A DNA stretch of 64,000 nt, taken from Fibrobacter sp. (lineage in GTDB: Bacteria; Fibrobacterota; Fibrobacteria; Fibrobacterales; Fibrobacteraceae). Under the pieces are notes generated by a model. That model did no database searches, was not told the origin of the DNA, and worked only from the letters and a program-made list of their open reading frames with translations. Position numbers and translations under genes: made by a program. The DNA lies in NCBI GenBank assembly GCA_017642335.1, contig JAGCPF010000051.1, positions 62,001 to 126,000 on the forward strand, read 5' to 3'. Below are positions 7,685-16,624 of this stretch, one piece after another; within the stretch, counting starts at the first letter, position 1; each line of letters begins with the position of its first letter.

Positions 7685-10600
7685 TATTCAGCACCCTTTG
7701 CAGCGGCAGCAGCGGCTTCGGCCTTCTTCTTCTCTTCGGCTTCTTCGCGAGCCACGTCTTCGAGAGTACGGGCCACCTTGATTTCCTTGAAGAAGATGAG
7801 GCTGTCGCCTTCCTTGATATCGTCGTAACCCTTGAGGCCGATACCGCACTCGAAGCCACGAGCAACGGACTTGACGTCGTCCTTCATGCGCTTGAGAGAC
7901 TGCACCGCGGTAGAACCGAGTTCCACGCCGTTGCGGTAGACGCGCACGAGGCTCGTGCGGTCCACTTCGCCGTCTGTAACCATACAGCCGGCGATAAGGC
8001 CGACCTTCGGCACCTTGAACACCTGGCGGATTTCGGCTTCGCCCACGAGTTCTTCGCGGAGCGTCGGCTTGAGGAGGCCTTCAACGGCGTTCTTGATGTC
8101 TTCGATACAGTCGTAAATCACGCGGTAGTTGCGGATTTCGATGCCTTCCTTCTGAGCCATTTCGCGCACGGAGAGCGACGGCATCAGGTGGAACGAAATG
8201 ATGATTGCCTGGGCGGTCGTTGCGAACAAGATATCGGATTCCGTAATGGTACCGACACCCTTGCGGATGATGTTCACGCGGACTTCCCTGTTGGTAAGCT
8301 TTTCGAGGGACGCGGCCAGAGCTTCGGCAGAACCACCCACGTCGGCCTTGACGATAAGGTTGAGTTCGGAGAGCTTGCCGTCCTTCTTCTCGTTAAACTT
8401 GTTCTCGAGCGTGATGGTGTTACGGGCGCGGAGGTCGCGTTCACGGGCGGCCATGCGGCGCTTACTCGCGATTTCGCGGGCTGTCTTTTCGTCGTCCACC
8501 ACGATGAGGTCGTCACCGGCCTGCGGAGTACCGTCGAAACCCAGCACCTGGCAGGGAGAAGACGGGGGCACGACCTTCATCTGCTCGCCACGTTCGTTGA
8601 ACATGGCACGCACACGGCCGGCATAGATACCGCAAACGAACGGGTCACCCACATGGAGCGTACCGTTCTGCACGAGGATAGTCGCCATGGAGCCCTTGCC
8701 CACGTCGAGCTTGGATTCCACCACGGCACCGCGCGCATGCGCATCTGGGTTGGCCTTGAGTTCCAAAACTTCGGCTTCGAGGGCAAGCGTTTCGAGCAAG
8801 TCGTCCATGCCCTGGCCAGTACGGGCGGAAACTTCGATACAGCTGGTCGAACCGCCCCACTGTTCCACTTCCACGCCGCGTTCGGCAAGCTGCGTACGGA
8901 TCTTGTCCGGGTTCGCCGTCGGAAGGTCGATCTTCGTGATGGCGACCACCATGGGAACCTTTTCGCGCTTGGCGAGTTCAATACATTCAACAGTCTGCGG
9001 CATCACCATGGAGTCGGCCGCGACCACGAGCACGATAACGTCGGTCACCTGAGAACCGCGAGCACGCATGGCGCTGAACGCCTCGTGACCCGGAGTATCA
9101 AGGAAGGTCACCTTGCCCTGGCTGGTCGTGACTTCGTAAGCACCGATGTGCTGCGTAATACCGCCGGATTCGCCGGACACCACGTGAGTCTTGCGGATCC
9201 AGTCGAGGAGAGAAGTCTTACCGTGGTCGACGTGGCCCATGACGGTAACCACGGGATGACGCGGCTTGAGGTTTTCCTTGGATTCCTCTTCGACGCCGAG
9301 GACTTCTTCTTCGTATTCTTCCATCATCTGGGCTTCGTAGCCAAACTCGTCGGCCAAGAGCTGGATGGTTTCGAAATCGAGGCGGGCGTTGATGGTCACC
9401 ATCATGCCCATTTCCATGCACTTCGCAATCACGCGGGCCGGCATCTGGTCCATGAGGCCAGCGAGTTCGCCGACGGTGATGAAGTCGGAAGTCTTGAGAA
9501 TCTTCTTCTCTTCGCCCGCGGAGTTGTCGGAGTGATCCTTGTGATAAACTTTCTTGACAGGCTTCTTGGAGAGGTCCGCCATCACGCGAGAGACGTTCTG
9601 GCGTACAGCTTCTTGCTGCTGCTCCCTCTGCTGTTCCATGCGGTCCTTGTTGTTGCCACGACGGTTCTTGTCGTTGCCATGGCGACCGTTCTGACCCTTG
9701 CCGCCACCCTTGCCGTTCTGCATGGACGAGCCCATGTTACCGGCAGAAGAGGCATTGAAGGCTTCCTGCATGGAGCCGCTGGAGAAACCGCTATTGCGGT
9801 TGTTGCCGCCGTAGGGGCGGTTTCCGCCTTGGCCACCCTGGTTCGGGCGGCGATTGCCGTGGTCTCCACGGTTGTTGTCGCCGGAATTCTGGAGACGGCC
9901 AAACGTGCCCGTGTAGCCCTGGGCGTTGCCGTTGCCGCGAGGACCGTTCGGACGGTGACCTCCGCGGGAGGCCTGCGCCTGCTGGCGGGACTTTTCGATA
10001 CGCGCGAGGATCGCGGCATCGGGCTTGAAAACTTGAGCCTTCATCGGAGGCTGCTTGAGCTCGGTATTCGAGGTCATCATCGTGGGAGCAGCGGCCGGAG
10101 CGGCGGGCTTTGCCGCGGGAGCGGCAGGAGCCGGAGCCACGGGGGCGGGAGCCGCCTGGGGCTTCGGAGCGGGTGCTGCCGCAGGCTTCGCTGCGGGAGC
10201 GGCCGGGGCCGCCGCGGGGGCGGGAGCCGGAGCAGCGGGCTTCACAGCCGGAGTTTCAGCAGGCTTTGCTGCAGGAGCGGGTGCTGCCGGAGCTGCAGGA
10301 GCAGGCGCCGGAGCGGCGGGCTTCACAGCCGGAGCTTCGGCAGGCTTTGCTGCAGGAGCGGGTGCTGCCGGGGCAGCGGGAGCCGCAGCCGGTTTGGCAG
10401 CAGGGGCTGCAGGGGCGGCAGCAGGTTTTGCCGCAGTAGCCTTCTTCGCGGGCGCCTTCTTCACAATCGCCGTAAGGCCGAGTTTCGTCTTGGTCGTAAC
10501 CGTAGAAGAATCCTTCTTCTTCGGAGCGACAGGAGACGCTTCCGCAGTTTCGGAAGATGCAGGTTTCTTCAGGTTCTTGTTTCGGGCATCCTGCTTCTGC

Positions 10601-10767
10601 TTTTCGGCAGCAGCGGCCTCCTCGATCTTTGCGTATTCAGCGACGTCCACCTTCGACATGTGTGTACGCACAGCTACGCCGGCATCGCGGAGCAACTTCA
10701 TCACGACGTCTACTTTGACGCCGTGCGATTCAGCCCAGTCCTTTGGTTTAATCTGATCTTCGCTCAT
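7684..10767 (-). CDS. infB: translation initiation factor IF-2
   Basis: A 1027-aa GTPase that places initiator tRNA on the 30S subunit. The order is: IF2_N helix bundle (residues 6-45), a long Ala/Pro linker (about 105-235) built of repeats of the form AKPAEAPAVKPAAPAPAP, a Gly/Asn/Arg-rich linker (about 265-390), a second N-domain (about 430-480), the G domain with GHVDHGKTS (about 508-516), DTPGHEAF and TKID, then domains II-IV. The low-complexity linkers make it longer than the E. coli factor (890 aa). It sits 29 nt after nusA. Confidence 0.97.
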   Translation of the reverse strand: MSEDQIKPKDWAESHGVKVDVVMKLLRDAGVAVRTHMSKVDVAEYAKIEEAAAAEKQKQDARNKNLKKPASSETAEASPVAPKKKDSSTVTTKTKLGLTAIVKKAPAKKATAAKPAAAPAAPAAKPAAAPAAPAAPAPAAKPAEAPAVKPAAPAPAPAAPAAPAPAAKPAETPAVKPAAPAPAPAAAPAAPAAKPAAAPAPKPQAAPAPVAPAPAAPAAKPAAPAAAPTMMTSNTELKQPPMKAQVFKPDAAILARIEKSRQQAQASRGGHRPNGPRGNGNAQGYTGTFGRLQNSGDNNRGDHGNRRPNQGGQGGNRPYGGNNRNSGFSSGSMQEAFNASSAGNMGSSMQNGKGGGKGQNGRHGNDKNRRGNNKDRMEQQREQQQEAVRQNVSRVMADLSKKPVKKVYHKDHSDNSAGEEKKILKTSDFITVGELAGLMDQMPARVIAKCMEMGMMVTINARLDFETIQLLADEFGYEAQMMEEYEEEVLGVEEESKENLKPRHPVVTVMGHVDHGKTSLLDWIRKTHVVSGESGGITQHIGAYEVTTSQGKVTFLDTPGHEAFSAMRARGSQVTDVIVLVVAADSMVMPQTVECIELAKREKVPMVVAITKIDLPTANPDKIRTQLAERGVEVEQWGGSTSCIEVSARTGQGMDDLLETLALEAEVLELKANPDAHARGAVVESKLDVGKGSMATILVQNGTLHVGDPFVCGIYAGRVRAMFNERGEQMKVVPPSSPCQVLGFDGTPQAGDDLIVVDDEKTAREIASKRRMAARERDLRARNTITLENKFNEKKDGKLSELNLIVKADVGGSAEALAASLEKLTNREVRVNIIRKGVGTITESDILFATTAQAIIISFHLMPSLSVREMAQKEGIEIRNYRVIYDCIEDIKNAVEGLLKPTLREELVGEAEIRQVFKVPKVGLIAGCMVTDGEVDRTSLVRVYRNGVELGSTAVQSLKRMKDDVKSVARGFECGIGLKGYDDIKEGDSLIFFKEIKVARTLEDVAREEAEEKKKAEAAAAAAKGAE

Positions 10768-10796
10768 GTATTAGCCTGTTCCAATTCCTTTTCGTC

Positions 10797-12095
10797 TTAT
10801 TCTTCTGTATTGGCCTGTTCGTTTTCAGCGGATTCCACAGCCGGGCTTTCAACAGCTTCGGCGGCCGGGGCCTCTTCGGGTTCGACAGCGGTTTCTTCGG
10901 CAGCTTCACCCTTTGCAAACAAATTATCAGCCTTCATCTGGGCATAGCGGTTCACCTCGTTGGGGCGCGGCGTCATGACCAGGGCCTTGGCCTCTTCGTC
11001 CTTCTCGGACCATTCCTTCTCGCCGAACACGTCAAGATCGCGTTCCACAAGCTGGGAAGCGAGCTTCACGTTCTGGCCGTTCTTGCCGATAGCCTGGGCG
11101 AGGTTCTCGTCGTTGATAACGACCACCACGCGGCGCGTGCCCGGAACTTCGCTCATCTTCACGATGTTGGCCGGAGCGAGGGAGCGCTGGATGAACACGT
11201 CGAGGTCCGGATTCCAGTGAACGATATCGATGCGTTCGTTGCCGAGTTCGCGGACAATCGTCTGCACGCGGGCACCCTTCATGCCGACGCAAGCGCCAAC
11301 CGGGTCCACATGTTCGTCGCGGGAGTAGACGGCAATCTTTGCACGGAGGCCCGGTTCGCGGGCGACACCCTTGATTTCGACAGTGCCTTCGTAGATTTCC
11401 GGAACTTCCTGACGGAAGAGTTCCTTGAGGAAGTCTCCACTTGCGCGGGAAAGAACAACCTGTGCGCCGTTCTTGCTGGATTCTTCGACGCGGGCGATAA
11501 CGGCCTTGATAGAAGCACCCTGGGCAAGACGTTCGCGACTGATCTGTTCACGCGGCGGCAGCACGGCTTCGGTCTGCTTGCCGAGAGAAACGATAACGTT
11601 GCGGCCTTCGAGGCGCAGCACTTCGCCGCTCACCATCGTGCCGATACGGCCACGGTAGGTGTCCATGATCTTCTGGCGTTCTGCATCGCGGATGTGCTGG
11701 GTCAAAAGCTGCTTAGCAGTCTGGATGGCCTGGCGACCGAAAGCCGTCACCGGGATTTCGATTTCCAGCAAGTCGCCAGCCTGGGCGGCCTCGTTGAATT
11801 CCTGGGCTTCCGGAACAAGCATGTAGCCTTCGTCCATAGCCTCGACTTCTTCGGCGGTCATGTTCGGATCGTAGTCCGGGAAGTCATCCACGACTTCGAC
11901 GCGGAGCATCACGTGGACTTCGTTCGACTCGGTGTCGATGTCCACTTCAATCTTCTTCTCGATATGGAGGTACTTCCTGGCAGCCTGGATCAAGGCCTGC
12001 TTCAAGGCGCCGATGACGACGGTATCATCCATGTTCTTCGCATCGACCACGCCCTTCAAGACTTCGAGTAAATTGACTTTCGGTTCGTTCTTCAT
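10797..12095 (-). CDS. nusA: transcription termination/antitermination factor NusA
   Basis: A 432-aa RNA polymerase-binding factor. The N-terminal domain is followed by an S1 domain (MVSGEVLRLEGRNVIVSLG, about residues 153-171). Two KH domains come next, with DPVGACVGMKGARVQTI (about 267-283) and NLAQAIGKNGQNVKLA (about 332-347). A C-terminal tail of about 45 acidic residues (EETAVEPEEAPAAEA...) replaces the acidic repeats found in gamma-proteobacterial NusA. It lies between rimP and infB, its conserved position, and ends 29 nt before infB. Confidence 0.96.
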   Translation of the reverse strand: MKNEPKVNLLEVLKGVVDAKNMDDTVVIGALKQALIQAARKYLHIEKKIEVDIDTESNEVHVMLRVEVVDDFPDYDPNMTAEEVEAMDEGYMLVPEAQEFNEAAQAGDLLEIEIPVTAFGRQAIQTAKQLLTQHIRDAERQKIMDTYRGRIGTMVSGEVLRLEGRNVIVSLGKQTEAVLPPREQISRERLAQGASIKAVIARVEESSKNGAQVVLSRASGDFLKELFRQEVPEIYEGTVEIKGVAREPGLRAKIAVYSRDEHVDPVGACVGMKGARVQTIVRELGNERIDIVHWNPDLDVFIQRSLAPANIVKMSEVPGTRRVVVVINDENLAQAIGKNGQNVKLASQLVERDLDVFGEKEWSEKDEEAKALVMTPRPNEVNRYAQMKADNLFAKGEAAEETAVEPEEAPAAEAVESPAVESAENEQANTEE

Positions 12096-12110
12096 AAAAT
12101 GACCTTCCTA

Positions 12111-12560
12111 TTATATTTGTACATCCACTTTCGCGACGAGCACCTCGGCAAGCGGCACGTCTATTTCACCCGCGTTGCCCTTGAGCGAGAGCTTCAGGCT
12201 CTGCTCGTCCGCGTCCACCAGTTTGCCCGTCAGGGGCTTCCCGGTGCTCCGGGTCACGCGAATAAAGCGACCCTTGTTACGGAGAAAATCTGCGACCGAC
12301 TTCAAGGGGCGGTCCAATCCCGGCGAAGAAACCTCAAGCGTGTAGGCCCCCTCTATCAAATCCGGATTCTGGTCGAGCGCATCGGAAAGATAGCGGCTCA
12401 CAGCAGAACAATCGTCAATGCTCACGCCCTCGGGTTTGTCGATGTACAGGCGCAACGTCTTGCGCTTGCCCGCCCGGAACATGTCGGCTTCCACCAACGT
12501 CACATGCTGGGCCTCGCAGGCCTCGGCGATAAGAGCATTCAACTTTTCTTGGCTTACCAA
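12111..12560 (-). CDS. rimP: ribosome maturation factor RimP
   Basis: A 149-aa protein needed for 30S maturation. It shows the N-domain RKTLRLYIDKPEGVSIDDC and the C-terminal SM-like domain beginning LEVSSPGLDRPLKS. Start chosen as a TTG codon giving (M)VSQEKLNALIAE: it follows a GAGG ribosome site by about 5 nt and matches the usual family N terminus. An ATG 33 nt upstream (12593) would add a hydrophobic peptide unlike other RimP proteins and would overlap the -10-like sequence AATATA. First gene of the operon leading into nusA. Confidence 0.88.
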   Translation of the reverse strand: MVSQEKLNALIAEACEAQHVTLVEADMFRAGKRKTLRLYIDKPEGVSIDDCSAVSRYLSDALDQNPDLIEGAYTLEVSSPGLDRPLKSVADFLRNKGRFIRVTRSTGKPLTGKLVDADEQSLKLSLKGNAGEIDVPLAEVLVAKVDVQI

Positions 12561-12847
12561 ATAAACCTCGTATATTAAAATTACCGTCCGCATGACGGAG
12601 GATGTCTTGCCCTGGATCAAGGTCCAAAGCGGGGCGTCCTCCACGGACAGTCAAAAAACCGCGTACAAATAGAGAAATTTTAAGGGACTTGTTCAACCCC
12701 CCGTATACGGGAGACCCCCCATTTAAAGCCGTTTGGAGGCCTGGAAGGCCACTGGACGCCGGTTGAAAGCCGTCAAAAGACCTTTTTAGGCTTTTCCGGA
12801 ACAAAAGCGGGCAAAATGCACAAAAAAAAGTTATCTTCTACCCCGCT
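12561..12847. other. intergenic region with operon promoter and 12-bp palindrome
   Basis: This gap separates the divergent rimP operon (minus) and a small membrane-protein gene (plus). It contains the perfect palindrome CCCGTATACGGG (12700-12711), inside a run CCCCCC...CCCCCC, and AT-rich -10-like sequence just before rimP. No RNA gene is recognisable. Confidence 0.4.
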
Positions 12848-13057
12848 ATGGCATACGTACTATTGATTATCGCAACTCTTATCGGACTCGGCATCAGCCT
12901 GTTCTTCCTGAAAAAGAACGTTATTCGTATTCGTGAAAAGAACAAGAACGAACCGAAGGCGTACAAGCGCGGGCTGAACTACGTCTTGACCGGACTCTGG
13001 TACGGCTACCTTATCGTATTCTTCGTCGGCCTGACAATCAATAACACGATTTTTTAG
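12848..13057 (+). CDS. small two-helix membrane protein
   Basis: A 69-aa protein with two membrane segments: residues about 3-21 (VLLIIATLIGLGISLFFL) and about 47-66 (LTGLWYGYLIVFFVGLTI). A strongly basic loop between them (KKNVIRIREKNKNEPKAYKR) should lie in the cytoplasm by the positive-inside rule. No domain name can be given. It stands alone and its stop codon is immediately followed by a heptad-type intergenic repeat. Confidence 0.6.
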   Translation: MAYVLLIIATLIGLGISLFFLKKNVIRIREKNKNEPKAYKRGLNYVLTGLWYGYLIVFFVGLTINNTIF

Positions 13058-13152
13058 CTATGAGCAGTGAGGTATGAGCTGTGAGCTATGAGCAGTGAGG
13101 TTCACGCCTCGGGCCTCGAGCCTCACTGCTGATTGCTCACCGCTGACTGCTG
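13057..13152. repeat. degenerate heptamer-type repeat (GCTATGAGCAGTGAG...)
   Basis: Near-periodic copies of GAGCTATGAGC and GAGCAGTGAGG run for about 45 bp, then comes a GC-rich inverted part (ACGCCTCGGGCCTCGAGCC) and mirrored copies (CTCACTGCTGATTGCTCACC). The right half is translated as the last residues of the NUDIX gene on the minus strand. A related sequence occurs near 47150. Confidence 0.75.
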
Positions 13153-13854
13153 TCTCTGCCACCGTTCGTAAAGGAACAGGGCAATCAGGTTTTTCCCGTC
13201 GACAAACTGGTGTGCGGCCTCCTCGTAAGGGAGGACTTCCGTGCGGATCCACTCGTTTTCATCCATGTACGTCTGGTCCTTGCCGTCCATCGCCTTGAGC
13301 TGTTCCGGAGTCACCTCGCGTTCAATCGCAAACAAACGAATGCGCTCGTCCAAGAGTCCGCAACTCGCCGCAAAACCTTCCGTGGAATCGCCCCACCAAA
13401 AGCGCGTCAGGTCAATCAGTTCGGAATCCTCGGCGACAATCTGCGCTTCTTCTTCCAGTTCCGAGAGCGCCACCTTGCGGTAATCGCCCGTCCAGTCGAG
13501 AATGCCTGCAGGAATTTCGAGGGAAGCCTGTTCCGAAATAGCGAACCGGGGCTGCCGTACCAGCAACAGGTACTTCTTGCCCTCGCACTTCAACACCACT
13601 AGCACGCCCACCGCGTTCCCGCGCACAAGGACAATGCCATGCACAGGCTTGCCATCGGGGAGCGTCGCCGTCGCACGCAACTTTATAAACAACGGTTCGT
13701 GAACCTTGCTCAAAAAATCGACCGACGCAAAATGGATTTTCGACACGACAAACTTTTCCTGGGAACGTTGCAGCCATTCCTTGAAAATCCGGCTGTTCAA
13801 GATGACAGGCTTGTCGGCCTCGGCGATTTCCGCCGCAAACGTATATTCAATCAT
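13123..13854 (-). CDS. NUDIX hydrolase, ADP-sugar pyrophosphatase-like
   Basis: A 243-aa protein with an N-terminal beta-rich region of about 85 residues and a NUDIX domain. The NUDIX box is seen around residues 128-150, beginning PAGILDWTGDY and containing ELEEEAQ, the degenerate form of the metal-binding REXXEE helix. The overall layout resembles NUDT14/AtNUDX14-type ADP-sugar diphosphatases, which would fit with glycogen or trehalose turnover, but the substrate is inferred. The last 8-9 residues (QSAVSNQQ) are encoded by an intergenic-type repeat, so the native stop codon was probably lost or displaced. Confidence 0.75.
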   Translation of the reverse strand: MIEYTFAAEIAEADKPVILNSRIFKEWLQRSQEKFVVSKIHFASVDFLSKVHEPLFIKLRATATLPDGKPVHGIVLVRGNAVGVLVVLKCEGKKYLLLVRQPRFAISEQASLEIPAGILDWTGDYRKVALSELEEEAQIVAEDSELIDLTRFWWGDSTEGFAASCGLLDERIRLFAIEREVTPEQLKAMDGKDQTYMDENEWIRTEVLPYEEAAHQFVDGKNLIALFLYERWQRQQSAVSNQQ

Positions 13855-14945
13855 TTCTTAGCCTTGCTTGGAGCGACCTTCGCCTTCTTCCATTCCTTAT
13901 ACAGCCGTTCGGCCACCACAAGTGAATCGTTGTCGATGACCTTCGTGCTGTCCGACATGCGGATTGCCATCCAGCCGTCGCGTGTCAACGGGCCACACGA
14001 CGTCTCGGATTCATCGGGAGAAAACAGTTCGCGAACAAATGTACCCGTATACCCGACCTGCATCGCCTCGCCAAAAGAATAGCGGTCGTACGTAGCACAG
14101 GCAGGGACCGATTCAACCAGATACGAGCTAGTATGCCAAACCGTATCTCGATGGATGTGAACATCACCCAGCGAAGAGGAATCGTTCTCCCAGTAAGACG
14201 ACATGCAATAGACGTCATCCTCGTCCGCACAGACCTGGCGAACTGGCACTAACAAGGTATCGTTCAGTTTCCACTGCGTTGGGAAAAGCGTATCGGCAAC
14301 CAGGGAATCGCAGTCGGTAATCTTCATCTTGCATTTCGATTTCATAGGCCGCCAATAGAATTCCAATGGCGTGATGGAGTCGAGCACTCTCAGATACGAA
14401 GGCGAACCCTTCGTACGCAGCGGAAGGCTGTCCTTCAAAGCAAAGATGCTGTCGATATAGATGTCGAACGTGTCCAGCGACATGCTACCGCGGCGGACGG
14501 CAATCGTGTCGAACACGGAATCATTCGTATTCTTGGCGATTATACGAGAAACCCCTTCGAGTTCGCTTTCGCCAAAAACAATCTTGAGCGTATAGCTCGG
14601 CCTGTAGTAGGGCGCTGGGCAATCTTCTTGCGATGGGCGCAAGTGGAGAAGAGGTTTGATGTAATACGTGGAATCTTCTTTCACCCTGTCATAAGAAATT
14701 TTCTGAAGCGAGCAATTCGAATACGTCCACATGCTGTCCAACCTGAGGTATAGCGTATCCTGAACCAGATGGATGGACTTCCCGGAATCCAACAGCGGGT
14801 ACAAGAAGTAGCCCATGCGATCAAAGTCAATATTCTCGCGGGAGACTTCCAGGGGTCCGTCCTCGCTCTGCGTACACGCCACCAAAGCAGCCAGAGCCCA
14901 AAGCAAGGCCAGCAGAACAAAGGCAGGGAGCATCTTCAAGCGCAC
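13851..14945 (-). CDS. hypothetical lipoprotein
   Basis: A 364-aa protein with signal peptide and lipobox LVAC (Cys near residue 24). The mature protein contains several Cys residues and alternating polar beta-strand-like segments; no domain is recognised. It overlaps the start of the NUDIX gene by 4 nt and lies 12 nt after the M23-like gene, so these genes are probably cotranscribed. The protein is similar in style to other Fibrobacter lipoproteins in this window, with frequent DSL/DTL patches, but no motif is shared clearly enough to name a family. Confidence 0.65.
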   Translation of the reverse strand: MRLKMLPAFVLLALLWALAALVACTQSEDGPLEVSRENIDFDRMGYFLYPLLDSGKSIHLVQDTLYLRLDSMWTYSNCSLQKISYDRVKEDSTYYIKPLLHLRPSQEDCPAPYYRPSYTLKIVFGESELEGVSRIIAKNTNDSVFDTIAVRRGSMSLDTFDIYIDSIFALKDSLPLRTKGSPSYLRVLDSITPLEFYWRPMKSKCKMKITDCDSLVADTLFPTQWKLNDTLLVPVRQVCADEDDVYCMSSYWENDSSSLGDVHIHRDTVWHTSSYLVESVPACATYDRYSFGEAMQVGYTGTFVRELFSPDESETSCGPLTRDGWMAIRMSDSTKVIDNDSLVVAERLYKEWKKAKVAPSKAKK

Positions 14946-14957
14946 AGCAACCTCGAG

Positions 14958-15875
14958 TTAAAAACCAATCTTCTTCTTGAATATAGCAATTGAGGCCGAA
15001 TCCACCGGATGCGTAGAACCGTAAAAATCGTTCCACCGCACGAACAGAGCGTTCCGCCGAACAGTCAAGAAAAACGTAGCGCTGTCCTGCGGCATCAGGC
15101 GCCCCACAGGGACACCGACATACACGGAATCCCCGACAGAAAGCGGAGTTGACCAGAAGCCCAGCCCGGAAGTCCTCGTCATGACGTTTGCGCCATGGTC
15201 GATATCAACAAAGTAACCGGAAGCATCCTTCCCCACATCGAGCACCACGCCCGACAGCACAGGGTATACGGGCGACTCGCCCTCCCCACAGAAAGCGTCC
15301 TTTGCCAAAAGGGAATCCTGACCTTCGAAATCGAAGTTGACCGAGATGGGAACTGCGGCCCAGCCAAGCGGACGCCGTGGGCAAAGGCCCGGGAAAAGGC
15401 AACCCGTTTCCTCGTCAATCCAGTAACGGGCGGAATCGTTCTTGACCACCTGCAGGTAATTGTGCGACATGGAATCGCCTTCCAACCTGACCAACACGCC
15501 TTCCGTAAAATCATCACTATCGGAAACCCAACGGATTCTGGAAGCCCCCGTATTCCTCATCGAAGCGACATAGCGCAACATGGGCGTAGGGAGTTTGGCG
15601 GCGGTATCGCCGATGTTCCATGCACATTCGTGGAGGCCTTTCTTGAGTTCGGCGTAAACACCGCCCGAACTATCGCACAACGTCTCCCACGTCATCACGA
15701 CCGCGACAGGCTTGTTCATGCTCAAGGGGAGGGCATCGACAATCTTGCGGAAAATGCCGAAAGCAAAACCGGCGGATACAAGCGCAACGAGGAACAAAAT
15801 CCTCAGGAGCGGAAACCTGCGCTTATTGAAAGGACGTTTTCTCTTCCCCCGGTATTCCGAAAACTCGACAGCCAT
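14958..15875 (-). CDS. membrane-anchored protein with degenerate LytM/M23-like domain
   Basis: A 305-aa protein with a basic N terminus, a single membrane anchor (about residues 24-41) and a periplasmic part. The C-terminal 100 residues follow the pattern of the M23 fold: VVLDVGKDASGYFVDIDHGA, then LSVGDSVYVGVPVGRL and a final strand FFLTVRRNALFVRWNDF. The zinc ligands are not all seen: the HxxxD site is absent and the HxH near the end is replaced by LTV. This suggests a non-catalytic LytM domain like those of EnvC and NlpD, which activate amidases. Start chosen at MAVEFSEY to avoid overlap with the STAS gene. Confidence 0.55.
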   Translation of the reverse strand: MAVEFSEYRGKRKRPFNKRRFPLLRILFLVALVSAGFAFGIFRKIVDALPLSMNKPVAVVMTWETLCDSSGGVYAELKKGLHECAWNIGDTAAKLPTPMLRYVASMRNTGASRIRWVSDSDDFTEGVLVRLEGDSMSHNYLQVVKNDSARYWIDEETGCLFPGLCPRRPLGWAAVPISVNFDFEGQDSLLAKDAFCGEGESPVYPVLSGVVLDVGKDASGYFVDIDHGANVMTRTSGLGFWSTPLSVGDSVYVGVPVGRLMPQDSATFFLTVRRNALFVRWNDFYGSTHPVDSASIAIFKKKIGF

Positions 15876-15882
15876 TTTAGGG

Positions 15883-16551
15883 TCAGATGAGCAAATAGGC
15901 CAACAAGCCGCCAATCAGGATGACCAGCAGGATAATGGTCAGCACCGTGCGCGCCGGGGACTTTTCCTCGTCGAAGGGCATGTTCATCCCCTTCTTGGCC
16001 AGTTTCTTTTCGTCCTTGGAAATGGCATTGAAGCTCTTGGTAAACTTGCGGTGCGAACCCGTGCGACGTTCCAGCGAAGTGTTCGGAGCCGGGGCCGCAG
16101 CACCAGAATAGGTATTCTGCGAAGCTACCTGAGGCTGCTGTTCCGCGACCGGTTCAGCAGGATCAATGGTTATCATCGAAGGTTCCTGCGGAGCCTGGTT
16201 ATGCAGCGAGAACGCCATCATCTCCGCCTCGAACGCGAAAACCTTGAGCTTCTTATCGAGGCCAGCCTTCTTGAGGCCATCGGTAATCGTGGTGTTGTTC
16301 GTGAGCATGGCCATCATTCCGCCACGGGCAGACAACTCCGTCTGGAAAAGGAGCAATGCGTTGTAGGCGTCGCTGTACAGGAAATCCAGGCCAGTCAAGT
16401 CGACTGCGACGAACTTGTCTTCGGAGCGTTCATCCAGCAATGCGCGGACATCTTTCTTGAATTGCTCGGCGTCAAATGCGCCAATGGGATTCAAAGGCGC
16501 CGACAACAAGTCAAAAATGCCAACTTCACGATAGTTCTTCAACTGGTCCAT
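15883..16551 (-). CDS. STAS-domain protein with C-terminal membrane anchor
   Basis: A 222-aa protein. Residues 1-115 look like a STAS domain of the anti-sigma-antagonist type: VAVDLTGLDFLYSDAYNALL is the conserved strand-loop-helix whose Ser (in LYSDAY) is the usual phosphorylation site. A disordered linker rich in Pro, Gln and Ala follows, then a basic stretch and one C-terminal membrane helix (ARTVLTIILLVILIGGLLAY), so the STAS domain should face the cytoplasm. The ATG was chosen over an upstream TTG. TAAATTTG sits 7 nt before it. It lies 7 nt upstream of the M23-like gene. Confidence 0.65.
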   Translation of the reverse strand: MDQLKNYREVGIFDLLSAPLNPIGAFDAEQFKKDVRALLDERSEDKFVAVDLTGLDFLYSDAYNALLLFQTELSARGGMMAMLTNNTTITDGLKKAGLDKKLKVFAFEAEMMAFSLHNQAPQEPSMITIDPAEPVAEQQPQVASQNTYSGAAAPAPNTSLERRTGSHRKFTKSFNAISKDEKKLAKKGMNMPFDEEKSPARTVLTIILLVILIGGLLAYLLI

Positions 16552-16558
16552 ATACAAC

Positions 16559-16566
16559 CAAATTTA
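16559..16566 (-). promoter_or_regulatory. TAnnTTTG-type -7 box for STAS gene
   Basis: On the minus strand TAAATTTG lies 7 nt before the ATG, an exact match to the FCB-group -7 consensus, with no Shine-Dalgarno sequence in between. Confidence 0.4.
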
Positions 16567-16624
16567 TAAAAAAAAATTAAGAAAGTGAGAAAAATCACCG
16601 AAAATGGCAGTTTTTCCTCCCCTA

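Noticed and set aside
8188..10947. 919-aa open frame antisense to infB
   Set aside because: It mirrors the infB codon pattern; the product is Arg/His/Gly/Ser low complexity with no motifs, while infB on the other strand is a complete, conserved factor.
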